A stretch of DNA of 64,000 nucleotides, from positions 54,781-118,780 of the forward strand of contig MKTW01000008.1 in NCBI GenBank assembly GCA_001898405.1. The letters run 5' to 3'. Positions 51,992-61,314 of the stretch are shown here, piece by piece. Position numbers and translations under genes: made by a program. A model generated the notes under the pieces. That model searched no databases. It had not been told where the DNA came from and saw only the letters and a list, made by a program, of their open reading frames with translations. Position 1 is the first letter of the stretch, and each line of letters begins with the position of its first letter. This DNA is from Sphingobacteriales bacterium 44-61 (GTDB lineage: Bacteria > Bacteroidota > Bacteroidia > Chitinophagales > Chitinophagaceae).

Positions 51992-52672
51992 ATGAAACGG
52001 ATCGGATTAGTGCTGTTGATAACAGCAATGGGGGTCTTACTGCCAGTTTCTAAAACAGAAGCCCAGGCTTTGGAGATCATTGAGGTTATTAAGGCTGGTG
52101 TAAAAAAAGTAATCAAGGCTGTTGACCTTAAAATACAGCGATTGCAGAATGAGACCATTTGGTTGCAGAATGCACAGAAAGCAATTGAAAACACCATGAG
52201 CAAACTGCGGCTGGATGAAATTTCAGATTGGGTCGAAAAGCACCGGGAACAATATGCTGTGTACTTTGATGAGTTGCGCAAAGTAAAGCTGGCGATCAGC
52301 GGGTATCAGAAAGTCCGGGAAGTGATGGACAAGCAGGTCCGCATAGTGGAAGAATATAAGCGGGCGTTTGCCCTGTTCAAACAGGATCAACATTTCACGT
52401 CCGGGGAGGTTGACTACATGCTGAAAGTTTATTCCGGTATTATAGAAGAGAGCCTGAAGAACCTCGACCAATTATTTCTGGTCATTGATGCCTTTAAGAC
52501 TGAAATGACCGATGGGCGCCGGTTAGAGATTATCAGTGAAGCGGCGGTTGCTATGGATGAGAATTTGAATGACCTGCACGCTTTCAATACGGAAAACATC
52601 CTCCTTAGTGTTCAACGATCGCGTGACGAAGTGGAGGTGGCCCGGGTGAAGGCTTTGTATGGGATTGAATAA
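51992..52672 (+). CDS. traI: TraI-like secreted conjugative transfer protein
   Basis: This 226-residue protein starts at the ATG at 51992 after AACGAGGATGT. A signal peptide (MKRIGLVLLITAMGVLLPVS) is followed by a long helical, coiled-coil region (LKIQRLQNETIWLQNAQKAI) and a conserved C-terminal part (RRLEIISEAAVAMDENLNDL). It is the first of three consecutive genes of the same layout (signal peptide, coiled coil, TDGRRLE/SDDERLRRID/SDDERLEAID), so a gene family has expanded here. TraI of CTnDOT is expected at this position; it is VirB5-like. Confidence 0.75.
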   Translation: MKRIGLVLLITAMGVLLPVSKTEAQALEIIEVIKAGVKKVIKAVDLKIQRLQNETIWLQNAQKAIENTMSKLRLDEISDWVEKHREQYAVYFDELRKVKLAISGYQKVREVMDKQVRIVEEYKRAFALFKQDQHFTSGEVDYMLKVYSGIIEESLKNLDQLFLVIDAFKTEMTDGRRLEIISEAAVAMDENLNDLHAFNTENILLSVQRSRDEVEVARVKALYGIE

Positions 52673-52690
52673 TTGGTAAACTAATGTCGT

Positions 52691-53335
52691 ATGAAATGTT
52701 TAGCGCTGTTTCTTTTCTTGTTGTTCTCCGCCATTGGTTCGCAGGCACAGACCTTCAGTGAATGGTTTAAACAGAAAAAAACACAGATCAAATACCTGGT
52801 CCAACAGATTGCAGCCAATCAGGCTTATATCGAGCAACTGCAAAAGGGCTATCGCATTGCCAGGCAGGGATTGAATTTCATTGGTGATATAAAGGATGGG
52901 CATTTCAGGTTGGACGAACGTTTTTTTGCTTCTTTATCTGCTGTCAGCTCCGAAATAAGAAATTACAAAAAAGTTGGGGAGATCATTGCCATGAATGCAA
53001 GGATCATAAGGCTGTCCCAGTCAACACTTAAAGATGTTAAGGAAAGCAGTTTATTCAGCGAATCGGAACAGCAATATGTCAGCCAGGTTGTAAATGGTCT
53101 GTTGGATGGGTGTATTGATCTGACGGAAGGGTTGATGTTGGTAATTACGCCTTCCCAATTGAAACTTTCGGATGATGAACGACTCAGAAGGATTGATGGG
53201 TTACATGAAGAAGTCAAGCAACAGGATGCTTTTATGCAATCCTTTTCTTCAGAATGTCAGGTGCTGGCTTTGCAGAAACAACGGGAACAACGGGAGGCTT
53301 CTTTGATCAGGAAAATTTATGGCATTCAACCATGA
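52691..53335 (+). CDS. TraI-family paralogue 2
   Basis: This 214-residue protein has a signal peptide (MKCLALFLFLLFSAIGSQAQ), a coiled-coil region with KKTQIKYLVQQIAANQAYIE, and a C-terminal KLSDDERLRRIDGLHEEVKQ box. Similar sequences are sometimes annotated as TerB-family in Bacteroidetes; I see no evidence for a tellurite role. It lies 18 bp after traI. Confidence 0.75.
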   Translation: MKCLALFLFLLFSAIGSQAQTFSEWFKQKKTQIKYLVQQIAANQAYIEQLQKGYRIARQGLNFIGDIKDGHFRLDERFFASLSAVSSEIRNYKKVGEIIAMNARIIRLSQSTLKDVKESSLFSESEQQYVSQVVNGLLDGCIDLTEGLMLVITPSQLKLSDDERLRRIDGLHEEVKQQDAFMQSFSSECQVLALQKQREQREASLIRKIYGIQP

Positions 53336-53363
53336 AGGGAATGTTCACTGTAAATGAAAGAAC

Positions 53364-53999
53364 ATGAAAAAAGGGATGATGTGTTTCGTAGGTGTGGTGT
53401 TGTGGGTGCTGTCCTTTCAACGGGGTATGGCGCAGTCTCAGGAAGCCCAGCAGTTATTGTTGAATGTGGAGAAATTGGCCCAGTTCAAGCAAATACTGGA
53501 AAATCTAAAAAAGGGTTATCAGATACTGGAAGGTGGTTATAATACGATCAGGAATTTATCGCAAGGAAACTTTCAGCTGCATAAGGTATTTCTGGATGGT
53601 TTAATGGAAGTCAGCCCTACGGTGAGGAATTACAGGAAAGTCGCAGGCATTGTCGATTGCCAGGTCCGGCTGGTGAATGAGTATAAACAAGCTTTCAACC
53701 GGTTCAAGCAATCAGGGTGGTTCAATGAAGCTGAAATAAGTTACCTGGGCCGGGTGTATGGGAACCTATTTGATCTGTCGCTAAAGAACCTGGATGACCT
53801 GTTAACGGTGATCACTGCCAGTAAGCTGCGCATGAGTGACGATGAAAGGCTGGAAGCGATTGATAAGATCTATACGGACATGCAGGACAAGTTATTATTT
53901 CTGCGATCCTTTAATAATTCCAATACTATTCTCTCCTTGCAGCGGGCGAAAGAGAACAGCGAGGTGAATCATTTGCAACGAATTCATGGATTAAAATAA
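53364..53999 (+). CDS. TraI-family paralogue 3
   Basis: This 211-residue protein has a signal peptide (MKKGMMCFVGVVLWVLSFQR), coiled coil (LKKGYQILEGGYNTIRNLSQ) and a C-terminal RMSDDERLEAIDKIYTDMQD box, close to paralogue 2. The start at 53364 is preferred to a shifted frame nearby. It is followed 80 bp later by traJ. All three may form periplasmic parts of the transfer channel. Confidence 0.75.
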   Translation: MKKGMMCFVGVVLWVLSFQRGMAQSQEAQQLLLNVEKLAQFKQILENLKKGYQILEGGYNTIRNLSQGNFQLHKVFLDGLMEVSPTVRNYRKVAGIVDCQVRLVNEYKQAFNRFKQSGWFNEAEISYLGRVYGNLFDLSLKNLDDLLTVITASKLRMSDDERLEAIDKIYTDMQDKLLFLRSFNNSNTILSLQRAKENSEVNHLQRIHGLK

Positions 54000-54079
54000 A
54001 ACATATTCTGAAAGGGATAAACAGCGATCGTTTAGGGTTAGGAAGAGTAAAAATCAATTCAAATCATTAAAGCAGCAGT

Positions 54080-55342
54080 ATGGCAAAGTGTGGTGTGCGG
54101 ATCACCCTGTTGGGGGTGGTGGGACTGTTGTTGCCTTTCCTGTCGCAAGCACAGGAAGGCGGCAGTTGGGCAGATAGTGTAAAGAGCCTGCATAGTGTAT
54201 TGGAACAGTTGTATGATGAAATGATTCCCATGTGTGGACAACTGATCGGCGTGGGGCGGGCCATTGCAGGGTTTGCGGCGTTGTGGTATATCGCCTATCG
54301 GGTATGGGGACATTTGGCCAGAGCGGAGCCGATAGACTTCTATCCGCTTTTCCGGCCATTCACGCTTGGTTTTATTATTATGATCTTTCCGCAATTCATT
54401 GCCATGATCAATGGCGTAATGAAGCCGACGGTAACCGGAACGGCGCAAATGGTGGAGCAGACAGATGTGGCAGTAGCGGCACTGTTGAAACAAAAGGAGG
54501 AGGCAATCAAAGAGACTGACCCCTGGAAGATGTATGTTGGCCCCACAGGAGATGGTAACAGGGAAAAATGGTATAAGTATACCCACCCCAATGAAGATCC
54601 GGCTGATGAAGGGTGGTTGGAGTCGGTTGGTAATGACATTCGATTTGCCTTTGCCAAGGCAGGATATAATCTACGCAATGCCATTAAGGAGGTCATTGCA
54701 GAGGTATTGCAACTGCTTTTTGCCGCGGTTTCTCTTTGCATCAATACCATGCGGACCTTTAATCTGATCATCCTGGCGATACTGGGGCCGCTGGTGGTGG
54801 CCATCGCCACCTTTGACGGCTTCCAGTTCACCCTGAAGTATTGGATGGCCCGTTACCTTAACGTGTTCTTGTGGCTGCCTGTGTGTAACATATTCGGGGC
54901 AGTCATCGGAAAAATCCAGGAAAATATGCTGAAACTGGACCTAAGCCAGATCCAGCAAACCGGTGACACCTTTTTTAGCCGGACGGACATGGGGTATTTC
55001 ATTTTCCTGCTGATCGGCATATTCGGGTATACTACCGTGCCGAGCATTGCAGATCATATTGTCAAGGTTGGCGGTGGGGATGCACTTACCGGAAAGATGA
55101 CCCGGCAGGCGGGTGGAATGGCTGGCGGTATAGCGGGTGGAATGGCCGGAGCCGCCGTTGCCGCAGGAACGGCTGGCATCAGGGCTGGTAATGGGTTGTT
55201 AAACAATCTTGCCGATGCTCCCAATGATTTCATGGCAGGGTATAATTCTGGCAGTTCAGGACAGGGCATGGCGGCCTCTGCCGGCAAGGCCTATGGTCGG
55301 TTCAGCAATTATTTACATGACAAACTATCTGGTAAAGGATAG
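54080..55342 (+). CDS. traJ: TraJ, VirB6-like inner-membrane channel protein
   Basis: This 420-residue protein has a signal peptide (MAKCGVRITLLGVVGLLLPF), several transmembrane helices (GRAIAGFAALWYIAYRVWGH, FRPFTLGFIIMIFPQFIAMI, VLQLLFAAVSLCINTMRTFN, LIILAILGPLVVAIATFDGF, FIFLLIGIFGYTTVPSIADH) and a Gly/Ala-rich C-terminus (GGMAGGIAGGMAGAAVAAGT). This pattern defines Bacteroidetes TraJ. It should span the inner membrane in the mating-pair channel. Confidence 0.93.
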   Translation: MAKCGVRITLLGVVGLLLPFLSQAQEGGSWADSVKSLHSVLEQLYDEMIPMCGQLIGVGRAIAGFAALWYIAYRVWGHLARAEPIDFYPLFRPFTLGFIIMIFPQFIAMINGVMKPTVTGTAQMVEQTDVAVAALLKQKEEAIKETDPWKMYVGPTGDGNREKWYKYTHPNEDPADEGWLESVGNDIRFAFAKAGYNLRNAIKEVIAEVLQLLFAAVSLCINTMRTFNLIILAILGPLVVAIATFDGFQFTLKYWMARYLNVFLWLPVCNIFGAVIGKIQENMLKLDLSQIQQTGDTFFSRTDMGYFIFLLIGIFGYTTVPSIADHIVKVGGGDALTGKMTRQAGGMAGGIAGGMAGAAVAAGTAGIRAGNGLLNNLADAPNDFMAGYNSGSSGQGMAASAGKAYGRFSNYLHDKLSGKG

Positions 55343-55365
55343 AGGAAAAGAAAAAGTGAAAGGAT

Positions 55366-55983
55366 ATGTTTACAAAGACTAAAAACATTGACACGGCTTT
55401 CCGGTATTCGCGAATGTTATCCATCATAACGGTGATTGCTTCTTTTTTGTTTTGCGGGTTTGTTCAATTAAGAAGTTCTAAGCTGATGGAGCATAATCAA
55501 TCCAGGATCTATGTATTGGCCAATGGAAAGGCATTGGAAGCATTTGCAGCCGACCGAAAGGAAAACATTCCGGTGGAGGCAAAAGACCATGTAAAAACTT
55601 TCCACGTGTATTTCTTTACGCTTGATCCTGATGAAAAGTTTATTCAGTCGAATATCACCAAAGCCCTGTATATGGCTGATGGTTCTGCCAAACAGCAGTA
55701 TGCTAATTTAAAGGAAAACGGTTATTATGCTAATATCATCAGCGGCAATATCAGCCAGTCCATTTCCATTGATAGTGTATCAATAAGTATGGATCAGTAC
55801 CCCTATTATTTTCGTTGTTATGCTACTCAAGAGATCACTCGTACTTCCAGTACGGTTTTCCGCAGTTTGGTAACTGAAGGCTACTTACGTAATGTCAATC
55901 GGACGGACAATATCCCGCACGGATTTTTGATCGAGCGCTGGGCTACCTTGGAGAACAAGGATATTAAAACTCAATACAGGTAA
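55366..55983 (+). CDS. traK: TraK, VirB8-like conjugative transfer protein
   Basis: This 205-residue protein has one N-terminal transmembrane helix (LSIITVIASFLFCGFVQLRS) and a periplasmic domain with VEAKDHVKTFHVYFFTLDPD and a C-terminal NIPHGFLIERWATLENKDIK motif, the TraK signature of CTnDOT-type elements. It is 3 bp upstream of the next gene. Confidence 0.93.
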   Translation: MFTKTKNIDTAFRYSRMLSIITVIASFLFCGFVQLRSSKLMEHNQSRIYVLANGKALEAFAADRKENIPVEAKDHVKTFHVYFFTLDPDEKFIQSNITKALYMADGSAKQQYANLKENGYYANIISGNISQSISIDSVSISMDQYPYYFRCYATQEITRTSSTVFRSLVTEGYLRNVNRTDNIPHGFLIERWATLENKDIKTQYR

Positions 55984-55986
55984 ATT

Positions 55987-56463
55987 ATGTTTGGTTTATT
56001 TAAAAGAAGAAGTGACCAACCTTCCTTTATGGGAGGGGTATGGCTAAGATGGGCAAACGCTTTCGGCAGGGTTCAGCGTCGATTGGCGGATCGGTTGACG
56101 AAATGGACAAGCCGGTATTCTACCCGCACGCTGAAAGTGGCCTTAATAGCGATTTGTGTACTGGCGGGAGCCGTATACCTGAATATTGCCCTCAATGCTT
56201 TTACTGGAAAAATAGGGGGACGGCAAACAATTGATAACGTTTCTATACCTGCCCATGTGATTATCCGCGATAGTCTTCCTGCTGCCTCTTTTCTACCGAA
56301 AAGCCAGCAACAGGTCAGCAGTATACGGCGATTCAATCATTATATGGATAGTCTGCAAAGCTCTCCAAATGGGAAACTGTTATACGATAGCATTATGCGG
56401 GCGCGTCCCGGCCTGCATGATAGTGCCAGGATGATTGAATCTCTCATTGAAGGGCCAGAATAA
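55987..56463 (+). CDS. Small TraL-position membrane protein
   Basis: This 158-residue protein has one transmembrane helix (LKVALIAICVLAGAVYLNIA) after a basic N-terminus and a periplasmic tail. It occupies the traL position between traK and traM. Homology to TraL is not proven by eye. Confidence 0.7.
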   Translation: MFGLFKRRSDQPSFMGGVWLRWANAFGRVQRRLADRLTKWTSRYSTRTLKVALIAICVLAGAVYLNIALNAFTGKIGGRQTIDNVSIPAHVIIRDSLPAASFLPKSQQQVSSIRRFNHYMDSLQSSPNGKLLYDSIMRARPGLHDSARMIESLIEGPE

Positions 56464-56570
56464 TCATAAACAGTTAGGGAAACGCAACTATTCCGAGCAG
56501 GTTGCTGCTAATAAAAACCATTTATCCGGGGAAGGGAAAGTGGGCATCAGTTAATGTAAAATGGATTAAA

Positions 56571-57905
56571 ATGGACATTAAAAATCAATCTAAACAGCTT
56601 TCGCCACAGCAAATCAAGCAGCGAAATTTTCTCATGGTATTTCCGGCGTTGGTATTGCCCTTTGTCACTTTCCTGTTATGGTCAGTGGGCGCAATCGGCC
56701 AGGAAGAAAAAAAGCAGGTCACAAAGCAACCGACGGGATTCAAGATGGATCTGCCCAGTGCTGTCACTTCAAAGGACAGTAATTGGAATAAACTTAAATT
56801 CTACGAACAGGCCGACAAGGATTCTGCCGAATACAGAAAACTACAAAAAAGTGATCCCTACTATAAGGTTCCGGAAATGGCCAACAATAGCCCGTTACCT
56901 GCAACCTCCGTTGCGGAAATAGGAGAAACCAGCAGCAAATTTACTTATGACCCCTATCCAGGTCCATTGGCTCCGCATGGTGATCCCAACGAAGAGAAGG
57001 TGTACAAGAAGCTGGCTAAGCTCAACGAAGAGTTAAAGGCTCAACAAGAAAAGGAATCTTCAATAATGGCCCCCTCCAAACAATCGCCTCCTTCTGCAAG
57101 TGTTAGCAGCCAGGACATTGACCGGCTGGAAAACATGATGCAAATGATGCAGTCTGATGATGGTGGTGAAGATAAAGAAATGCAACAGATCAGCGGTGTG
57201 TTGGATAAGATTCTTGATATTCAGTACCCCGATCGAGTGAAAGAGAGAGTCAGTGTTCAATCCCAGGAAAATAAGAGACAGGTATTTGCTGTGCAGCCGG
57301 TAGTTGATCGCGCCCCTATTACGCGATTGGATCACTTGAAAAAAAGTAGTGTCTATAAACAGGACACTTTACCAGCTGTTCCGGCAGCTTCCGGTATTGG
57401 CTTTCATTCATTCCAGGATAAGCCGGCATCCTTCGCCCAGGGAAATGCCATCGGAGCCATCATTCCTAAGACCCAAAGCCTTGTTACCGGCTCCATCGTC
57501 CAGTTGCAGTTTACATCAGACATTGTCATCGCGGGTATATGGATTCCGAAGGACCATTTTATACATGGGATGGCTGCTTTGAATGGTGAACGTCTTTATA
57601 TAACCATTTCCTCGATTCTTTATGGCAATAGCATTTTACCAGTCGAACTATCGGTGTATGACCTCGATGGACTGGAAGGGATATATATCCCTGGTTCAAT
57701 CAGCAGGGATGTTACCAAGCAGTCAGGAGATCAGGCCCTACAATCCATGAGCCTGACAACACTTGACCCTTCCCTTGGCGCACAGGCGGCTAACGCGGGA
57801 ATACAGGCAGCAAAATCGCTGATCGGGAAAAAAGCAAAGTTGATCCGGGTAACTGTCAAGGACGGGTATTCAGTTTTTCTTAAAGACAAAAATCTTGACA
57901 AATAG
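56571..57905 (+). CDS. traM: TraM, VirB10-like conjugative transfer protein
   Basis: This 444-residue protein starts at the ATG at 56571, because the longer frame adds a non-conserved leader. It has a cytoplasmic N-terminus, a transmembrane helix (FLMVFPALVLPFVTFLLWSV), a Pro/Lys/Gln-rich middle and a C-terminal TrbI/VirB10-like domain (VTGSIVQLQFTSDIVIAGIW, NGERLYITISSILYGNSILP, VYDLDGLEGIYIPGSISRDV). It is followed by traN after 28 bp. Confidence 0.93.
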   Translation: MDIKNQSKQLSPQQIKQRNFLMVFPALVLPFVTFLLWSVGAIGQEEKKQVTKQPTGFKMDLPSAVTSKDSNWNKLKFYEQADKDSAEYRKLQKSDPYYKVPEMANNSPLPATSVAEIGETSSKFTYDPYPGPLAPHGDPNEEKVYKKLAKLNEELKAQQEKESSIMAPSKQSPPSASVSSQDIDRLENMMQMMQSDDGGEDKEMQQISGVLDKILDIQYPDRVKERVSVQSQENKRQVFAVQPVVDRAPITRLDHLKKSSVYKQDTLPAVPAASGIGFHSFQDKPASFAQGNAIGAIIPKTQSLVTGSIVQLQFTSDIVIAGIWIPKDHFIHGMAALNGERLYITISSILYGNSILPVELSVYDLDGLEGIYIPGSISRDVTKQSGDQALQSMSLTTLDPSLGAQAANAGIQAAKSLIGKKAKLIRVTVKDGYSVFLKDKNLDK

Positions 57906-57933
57906 GTAATCATTCTTAAAAAGCAAATGAAGT

Positions 57934-58779
57934 ATGAAAAAAGTGTGTGTAAGATTAGTGATGCTGGCTTTATTAGTACTGACTGTGCATGCGGGTTTTT
58001 CCCAGGCAGCCGAATTCCCGTCCAGGTTCAAGGTTTTGAAATCACAGGACCTGCGGATCAGTCATTCAAAGACCACTAACCTTCTTTTTGGATTTGCCAT
58101 AAAAAGTGTTGATCTGGGAAGTGGGGAAGTGCTGGCACAAATAGCCAAAGGAGCGGAGAATATTTTGCAGGTTAAAGCTGCCAGGCAGAATTTCAGTCCC
58201 ACCAATCTGTCGGTTATTACTGCGGATGGACGTTTCTTTTCTTTTATGCTGGATTATGTTGAAGACCCGGTTGTTCTTAACCTCTCCTTTGCAGATGAGG
58301 AAGCTAAATCAGACAGGGCAGTCTTGCAGCAGGTATTACTTGATGAAGCTGCACTTGATCAGATAGGAAAGAAGGTGGCTGCAGAAGCCAACTTCCTGCA
58401 CCGATCTGTGGGTAAGCAGGGCATTCGTCTTTCGTTAAAAGGGTTGTATATCTGCAAGAAGACCATGTGGTTCGCCATGAGAATAGGAAACAATTCCCTT
58501 ATAGACTATGCCCCTGAAAATATCCGGTTCTTTATCCGGGACAAAAAGCGATCTAAAAGGACGGCTGTACAGGAAAGGGAGATCACGCCCATTTTTATGG
58601 CAGATCGGTCCGATGTTCTTGGTGGAGAAAGTAATCAATTAATTATGGGGTTTCCGGCATTCACCATACCGTCCGATCAGCAATTAGTTATCCGAATGGC
58701 GGAGAAAGGTGGAGGGAGAAACCTTGATTTGGTGCTACCTCCCAGGACTATTCTCAAAGCCAGGCTGCTACCCGAATAG
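57934..58779 (+). CDS. traN: TraN, VirB9-like conjugative transfer protein
   Basis: This 281-residue protein has a signal peptide (MKKVCVRLVMLALLVLTVHA) and a beta-rich body with the TraN signature TTNLLFGFAIKSVDLGSGEV, NILQVKAARQNFSPTNLSVI and LSLKGLYICKKTMWFAMRIG, then FFIRDKKRSKRTAVQE. It would form the outer-membrane part of the channel with TraM. A terminator follows at 58779. Confidence 0.93.
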   Translation: MKKVCVRLVMLALLVLTVHAGFSQAAEFPSRFKVLKSQDLRISHSKTTNLLFGFAIKSVDLGSGEVLAQIAKGAENILQVKAARQNFSPTNLSVITADGRFFSFMLDYVEDPVVLNLSFADEEAKSDRAVLQQVLLDEAALDQIGKKVAAEANFLHRSVGKQGIRLSLKGLYICKKTMWFAMRIGNNSLIDYAPENIRFFIRDKKRSKRTAVQEREITPIFMADRSDVLGGESNQLIMGFPAFTIPSDQQLVIRMAEKGGGRNLDLVLPPRTILKARLLPE

Positions 58780-58805
58780 GAATGCCAAGAACTGGCATTC
58801 CTTCT
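58779..58805 (+). terminator. Terminator after traN
   Basis: A perfect 9-bp stem GGAATGCCA / TGGCATTCC with a 5-nt loop is followed by TTCTTTATCC. It overlaps the last base of the traN stop codon and marks the end of the traE-traN transcript. Confidence 0.75.
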
Positions 58806-58841
58806 TTATCCTTTCATAAGGAATAATTCAATTTTCAGACG

Positions 58842-60317
58842 ATGGATGCTCCACAATCAATTTACCTGGATCATGAAGGTAACTTAATGGGTATTACCCA
58901 AAAGGATCTGGCGGCAAGTCTGGTTACCCGTATGCAGAATGCCGATTGGTATTCGGACTATTCCGACGATGCAGAGGTAAGGATGCGTGGCAATAAGCAG
59001 ATTAATGCCATCAATGCTGACATGAGATTATTGGCTCACAGCAATGGCGGAGCTATGCAGGCCATCCAACTATGGCATAGGCATGCTCCCAACGATATTC
59101 CTGCAAGTCCCCGGTTGTTCCGAGCTGCATCATTGGAACTTCAGCAGATGGCCAGGGGAGACCAGAATCCGGTTATAACGCTGGTCTCTTCCCTGCAGGA
59201 CCGGTTAAACAGTAAGGAGGGAAACTCCTTAATAGAGCGGCATGCAAAATATAGAGAGCTGCAAGATGATCTCCACCGGTTAACGGAATACTGGGGACAG
59301 GAAATAAAGGCAGTCCGTCTTTTCCTTTCTTCCACCTATGGGATTGATAACCCCATTCCACCTTTTTTAAAAAAACATTTACAATTATTACCTATGAATG
59401 AAAAGACATTAGATCATGCTGAAGGGCAAGTGAAGCGTGTGGGAATGCTTGAAAGTTTTACCCCTGAACTCAAGGAGGCAATGCTGCGTGGGGATGCGCA
59501 GATCCGGCATCCTTTCAGGAAAGAGTATGAAAGGGAGTTGGTGAATAAAGAAGGGAAAAAGGAAACTGTAAAGGATGCGGTGAATATTGAACAGTACTGG
59601 AAAAAGTCGTCCACTACGGATAATTACTTTTTAAACAAGTTTGATGCGGAACTACAGAAGGCCGGTAAAGACCAAACAGTAAAGCAAACTTTTTACCTGT
59701 CTGGCAAAAAAGGTGTTAAGAATGCTGGTGACGAGTCTGAAAACAGGCAGGACAACAAACAGGAGAACAAGCCTCAGACCAGGTACACGCTCAAAGAATC
59801 TTACAACCTTTTATCAGGCCGGCCAGTGTACAAGGAATTAACGAACTCTAAGGGGGAAGAATTCAAGGCCTGGGTACAGCTGGACTTACGAGATAAGTTA
59901 CCGAATGGCAATCATAAGATGAAAATGTACAATGAGAATTACGGATTCAAACTGGACGATGTGGTTCGCCTTTATCCCATAAAGGATCTCCTTAATCCAG
60001 ATTTTAAGAAGCGCTTAATGGAGTCACTGGAAAGAGGGAATCTGCAAAAAGTGACATTCGTCGGAAAAGACAAAAAGCAGGAAACGGTGTATATCTCACC
60101 CAGTATCACCAATGGCTCTCTGAATCTTTATGGGGAAGACGGGAAGCGGATTCCGTTGGAGACCCAGGCGCAGAAAGAGTGGATAACAAAGGATTTTGCC
60201 AAGGAACAGAAAGTTCGTTTTGAACAAAAGAACAAACAAGCTAATGCGCAGGACGGTTCAAAACTGAAGCAAAACTTTGGACAACGGGTAACAAAACTTT
60301 TTAAGAGGGGAGCCTAA
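58842..60317 (+). CDS. DUF3945-like ICE protein
   Basis: This 491-residue soluble protein has a C-terminal region (YTLKESYNLLSGRPVYKELT, GEEFKAWVQLDLRDKLPNGN, LDDVVRLYPIKDLLNPDFKK, LMESLERGNLQKVTFVG) that follows the DUF3945 repeat pattern of ICE and plasmid proteins; the N-terminal half is unassigned. DUF3945 proteins often accompany topoisomerase and transfer genes in Bacteroidetes elements, but the role is unknown. It begins 62 bp after traN, beyond a terminator. Confidence 0.75.
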   Translation: MDAPQSIYLDHEGNLMGITQKDLAASLVTRMQNADWYSDYSDDAEVRMRGNKQINAINADMRLLAHSNGGAMQAIQLWHRHAPNDIPASPRLFRAASLELQQMARGDQNPVITLVSSLQDRLNSKEGNSLIERHAKYRELQDDLHRLTEYWGQEIKAVRLFLSSTYGIDNPIPPFLKKHLQLLPMNEKTLDHAEGQVKRVGMLESFTPELKEAMLRGDAQIRHPFRKEYERELVNKEGKKETVKDAVNIEQYWKKSSTTDNYFLNKFDAELQKAGKDQTVKQTFYLSGKKGVKNAGDESENRQDNKQENKPQTRYTLKESYNLLSGRPVYKELTNSKGEEFKAWVQLDLRDKLPNGNHKMKMYNENYGFKLDDVVRLYPIKDLLNPDFKKRLMESLERGNLQKVTFVGKDKKQETVYISPSITNGSLNLYGEDGKRIPLETQAQKEWITKDFAKEQKVRFEQKNKQANAQDGSKLKQNFGQRVTKLFKRGA

Positions 60318-60334
60318 TGGTGAGCTCCCCTTAT
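60307..60334 (+). terminator. Hairpin overlapping the end of the DUF3945-like gene
   Basis: The stem GGGGAGC / GCTCCCC overlaps the stop codon of the gene ending at 60317 and is followed by TTATC. It is a weak terminator candidate. Confidence 0.5.
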
Positions 60335-60368
60335 CAAGTATTTATTGCTTACAATAAACGAATGAACA

Positions 60369-60653
60369 GTGACGATTGATTTTTTTGTGCGGTTTATGCA
60401 GCAAACAGCGGACGATCCACTATTGGGGCCAGCTCATATCAGTCTATATGCGGCAATTCTATTGCAATTCCGGCAACAGGGCGAACAAAACCCCATATCT
60501 GCATACAGAAGGGAACTGGTACGCATCTCCAAAATATCCAACCGGTCTTACCATAAGTGTATGAACGACCTGGTTGCCGGAGGGTATATAGACTACCTGC
60601 CATCCTTCAATCCCTTTTTGGGCAGTTTAATAACGCTTAAAATAATACTATGA
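60369..60653 (+). CDS. Small winged-helix-like protein, GTG start
   Basis: This 94-residue protein starts at the GTG at 60369; an ATG at 60362 is in another frame and stops after five codons. The sequence (ISLYAAILLQFRQQGEQNPI, then LVRISKISNRSYHKCMNDLV, AGGYIDYLPS) has the look of a DNA-binding winged helix. It overlaps the next gene by 4 nt (ATGA), so translation is coupled. Confidence 0.7.
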   Translation: MTIDFFVRFMQQTADDPLLGPAHISLYAAILLQFRQQGEQNPISAYRRELVRISKISNRSYHKCMNDLVAGGYIDYLPSFNPFLGSLITLKIIL

Positions 60654-60859
60654 ACTATTACATCATTGAACAGGACGATAAACTTATCCTGATGAAAGTG
60701 GCTGACGACTTAAATGAAGCCTTTTTGAAAGAAAACAAGGCTCCGATCATCGCGCAGGCCAGATCCATTGCGGAGGCGCTGATGGAGTTTTCTAAAGTCA
60801 AAGAAAATAACCAACTGGAATTGCTTGAACCTTGTCCTGTCCGGTTTAAACAGGAGTAG
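60650..60859 (+). CDS. Small protein coupled to the winged-helix gene
   Basis: This 69-residue acidic protein (MNYYIIEQDDKLILMKVADD) has no recognised family. Its ATG overlaps the TGA of the preceding gene. It may be a partner of the winged-helix protein. Confidence 0.65.
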   Translation: MNYYIIEQDDKLILMKVADDLNEAFLKENKAPIIAQARSIAEALMEFSKVKENNQLELLEPCPVRFKQE

Positions 60860-60887
60860 ATTTTTATTAATAGCAAATACTTTCAAG

Positions 60888-61160
60888 ATGGCTGTAGAGT
60901 TAGCGACACGTGAGGACCTTGAAAATTTACGGAAACAGATAATAGAGGGTGTTAAGGCGATTATCCTTGAACTATTAAAGACTGATAAAGATCAGCCATT
61001 GGAGGGATTAAAAACCCGTCAGGTCAGGAAAATTCTTGGCTGCAGTACCAATACCCTGAAAGCCCATCGAATTTCCAGAAAGATCCGTGTAAAGAAAGTG
61101 GGTGGTACACTTTATTACAATCGGGAAGATGTGCGGAAGCTGGTTGAAGAGGGATTTTGA
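60888..61160 (+). CDS. Helix-turn-helix (excisionase-like) DNA-binding protein
   Basis: The product is 90 residues from the ATG at 60888; the longer frame overlaps the upstream gene. An N-terminal helix (MAVELATREDLENLRKQIIE) is followed by a MerR/excisionase-like HTH_17 domain (LKTRQVRKILGCSTNTLKAH, then VGGTLYYNREDVRKLVEEG). Such proteins act in excision or regulation of Bacteroidetes ICEs. Confidence 0.85.
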   Translation: MAVELATREDLENLRKQIIEGVKAIILELLKTDKDQPLEGLKTRQVRKILGCSTNTLKAHRISRKIRVKKVGGTLYYNREDVRKLVEEGF

Positions 61161-61197
61161 GTAGAAAAGTAGACCGTTCTGGACATATTAATTAATG

Positions 61198-61297
61198 AGG
61201 GGGCAGATTTTCGCATTGCGTCCAACGCCTTCTTTTTGGTTCATGCAAAAGAGCCATAACAGAATTGTATGGCGTTGCTTAAATCCCCCCTTTTTTA
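61198..61297. terminator. Long-loop hairpin between the HTH gene and the graspetide operon
   Basis: An outer AGGGGG (61198-61203) can pair with CCCCCT (61286-61291), and an inner CAACGCC (61223-61229) with GGCGTTG (61271-61277), followed by TTTTTTATTTG on the plus strand. Architecture and loop length resemble the hairpins before traE. It should terminate the plus-strand unit and perhaps also the minus-strand graspetide operon. Confidence 0.6.
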
Positions 61298-61314
61298 TTT
61301 GTTCTTTTGGGAAG

